Origin: Pseudomonadota bacterium
GTDB lineage: Bacteria > Myxococcota > Myxococcia > Myxococcales > Myxococcaceae
Length of the DNA stretch: 23,916 nt
Direction of reading: 5' to 3'
NCBI GenBank assembly: GCA_023424585.1
Contig: JAFADT010000591.1
Coordinates: 1 to 23,916, forward strand
The notes under the pieces: generated by a model
What the model saw: the letters and a program-made list of their open reading frames with translations, nothing else
Told to the model about the DNA's origin: nothing
Databases searched by the model: none
Part shown: positions 23,440-23,916 of the stretch, in pieces
Layout of the letters: the number at the start of each line of letters is the position of its first letter
Numbering within the stretch: position 1 is the stretch's first letter
Position numbers and translations under genes: made by a program

Positions 23440-23916
23440 GCGCGTCGGAGGCCATGCCCGTGCCCGCCACGCGTCCGGTGCCCTCGCGGGTGCCGGGCGC
23501 GGGGCCCTGGGTGACGTTGGGGCTGCTGCTGGCGCTGATGGTCCTGGCGTCGCTGGCGGTGGGCTCGATGACGGTGCCCCCGTCCGCCATCCTCGGGAGT
23601 CTCTGGGAGGCGGCGGGGCTGGGCGAGGCCTCCCACCGGCTGGACGCCATGCAGCGCGCGGTGCTGCTCACCATCCGCCTGCCGCGCGTGCTGATGGCGG
23701 TGATGGTGGGCGGGGTGCTGGCCACCACGGGCGCCGCGCTCCAGGCCCTCTTCCGCAACCCGCTGGTGGAGCCCGGCCTCTTGGGCACGTCCAGCGGGGC
23801 GGCGCTGGGCGCGGTGCTGGCCATCGTGCTGGACGCGGCGCTGTCCGCGCACGCGGGCCCCCTGCGGATGCTGGTGGTGCCGGGCGCGGCCTTCCTGGGC
23901 GCGCTGGGGGCGACGC
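23436..23916 (+). CDS. hmuU: Haem ABC transporter permease HmuU (FecCD family), partial
   Basis: The first 160 residues of a FecCD-family permease, cut by the window end. After a Pro-rich cytosolic start (~24 aa) comes TM1 (WVTLGLLLALMVLASLAVGS), then TIRLPRVLMAVMVGGVLATT and GAALQALFRNPLVEPGLLGT SSGAALGAV, the family signature (RLPR...GxxLQxxxRNPLxxPxxLGxxxGA). It should be full-length outside the window and be followed by the ATPase (hmuV). ATG 23436 overlaps the hmuT stop by 4 nt. Confidence 0.93.
   Translation, partial: MSASEAMPVPATRPVPSRVPGAGPWVTLGLLLALMVLASLAVGSMTVPPSAILGSLWEAAGLGEASHRLDAMQRAVLLTIRLPRVLMAVMVGGVLATTGAALQALFRNPLVEPGLLGTSSGAALGAVLAIVLDAALSAHAGPLRMLVVPGAAFLGALGAT

Overview
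The window is about 24 kb of very GC-rich DNA (roughly 70%, third codon positions almost all G or C). The gene set (several families of unknown function, a stand-alone fatty acyl-AMP ligase, an extended TAXI-type TRAP binding protein, a Com-like/HmuR/HmuY/HmuS/HmuTU haem locus) fits a myxobacterium of the Myxococcaceae, such as Corallococcus or Myxococcus. That assignment is an inference from composition and gene content; no rRNA or other marker is present. I see no tRNA, rRNA, insertion sequence or CRISPR array.

Layout. (1) 1-3890: the 3' end of a TAXI-family TRAP binding-protein gene with an in-frame amber stop; a TerB-like protein; a LuxR-type regulator; and a coupled pair of an NAD-dependent epimerase (TIGR01777 type) and a membrane-anchored alpha/beta hydrolase. 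(2) 4179-8512: an endonuclease I family nuclease, a zinc-knuckle protein, a minus-strand operon of DUF2089, DUF4097-like and hypothetical genes behind an AT-rich promoter/operator, and a DUF2071 protein. (3) 8684-13845, all on the minus strand: an acyltransferase-3 membrane protein with no canonical start codon, then about 1.5 kb without genes that holds a 16-copy array of ~73-bp repeats centred on a GTCCGAC/GTCGGAC palindrome, then a fatty acyl-AMP ligase joined to an outer-membrane beta-barrel gene. (4) 14095-18401: a small orphan gene, a lipoprotein, a DUF188 protein, a polytopic GT-C-like membrane protein, a small membrane protein and a secreted Shewanella-like phosphatase. (5) 18434 to the window end: a haem-uptake operon.

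The haem operon is the most coherent system. A promoter (TTGACT-N17-TATCGT) carries a Fur-box-like palindrome exactly in its spacer. It is followed by a 64-aa Com-like zinc-ribbon gene, two back-to-back hairpins ending in the next ribosome binding site, then hmuR (TonB receptor), hmuY (haem-binding lipoprotein), hmuS (haem utilisation/degradation), hmuT (periplasmic binding protein) and hmuU (permease, cut by the window edge). The last four genes are joined by 1-4 nt overlaps. The expected job is capture of haem at the cell surface, TonB-driven passage through the outer membrane, ABC import, and cytoplasmic haem handling under iron repression.

The most unusual non-coding structure is the repeat array at 10151-11270. 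It is not coding in any consistent frame, not CRISPR and not a recognisable mobile element. Two genes look damaged or non-canonical: the amber-interrupted TRAP binding protein and the acyltransferase lacking ATG/GTG/TTG before its first conserved motif.
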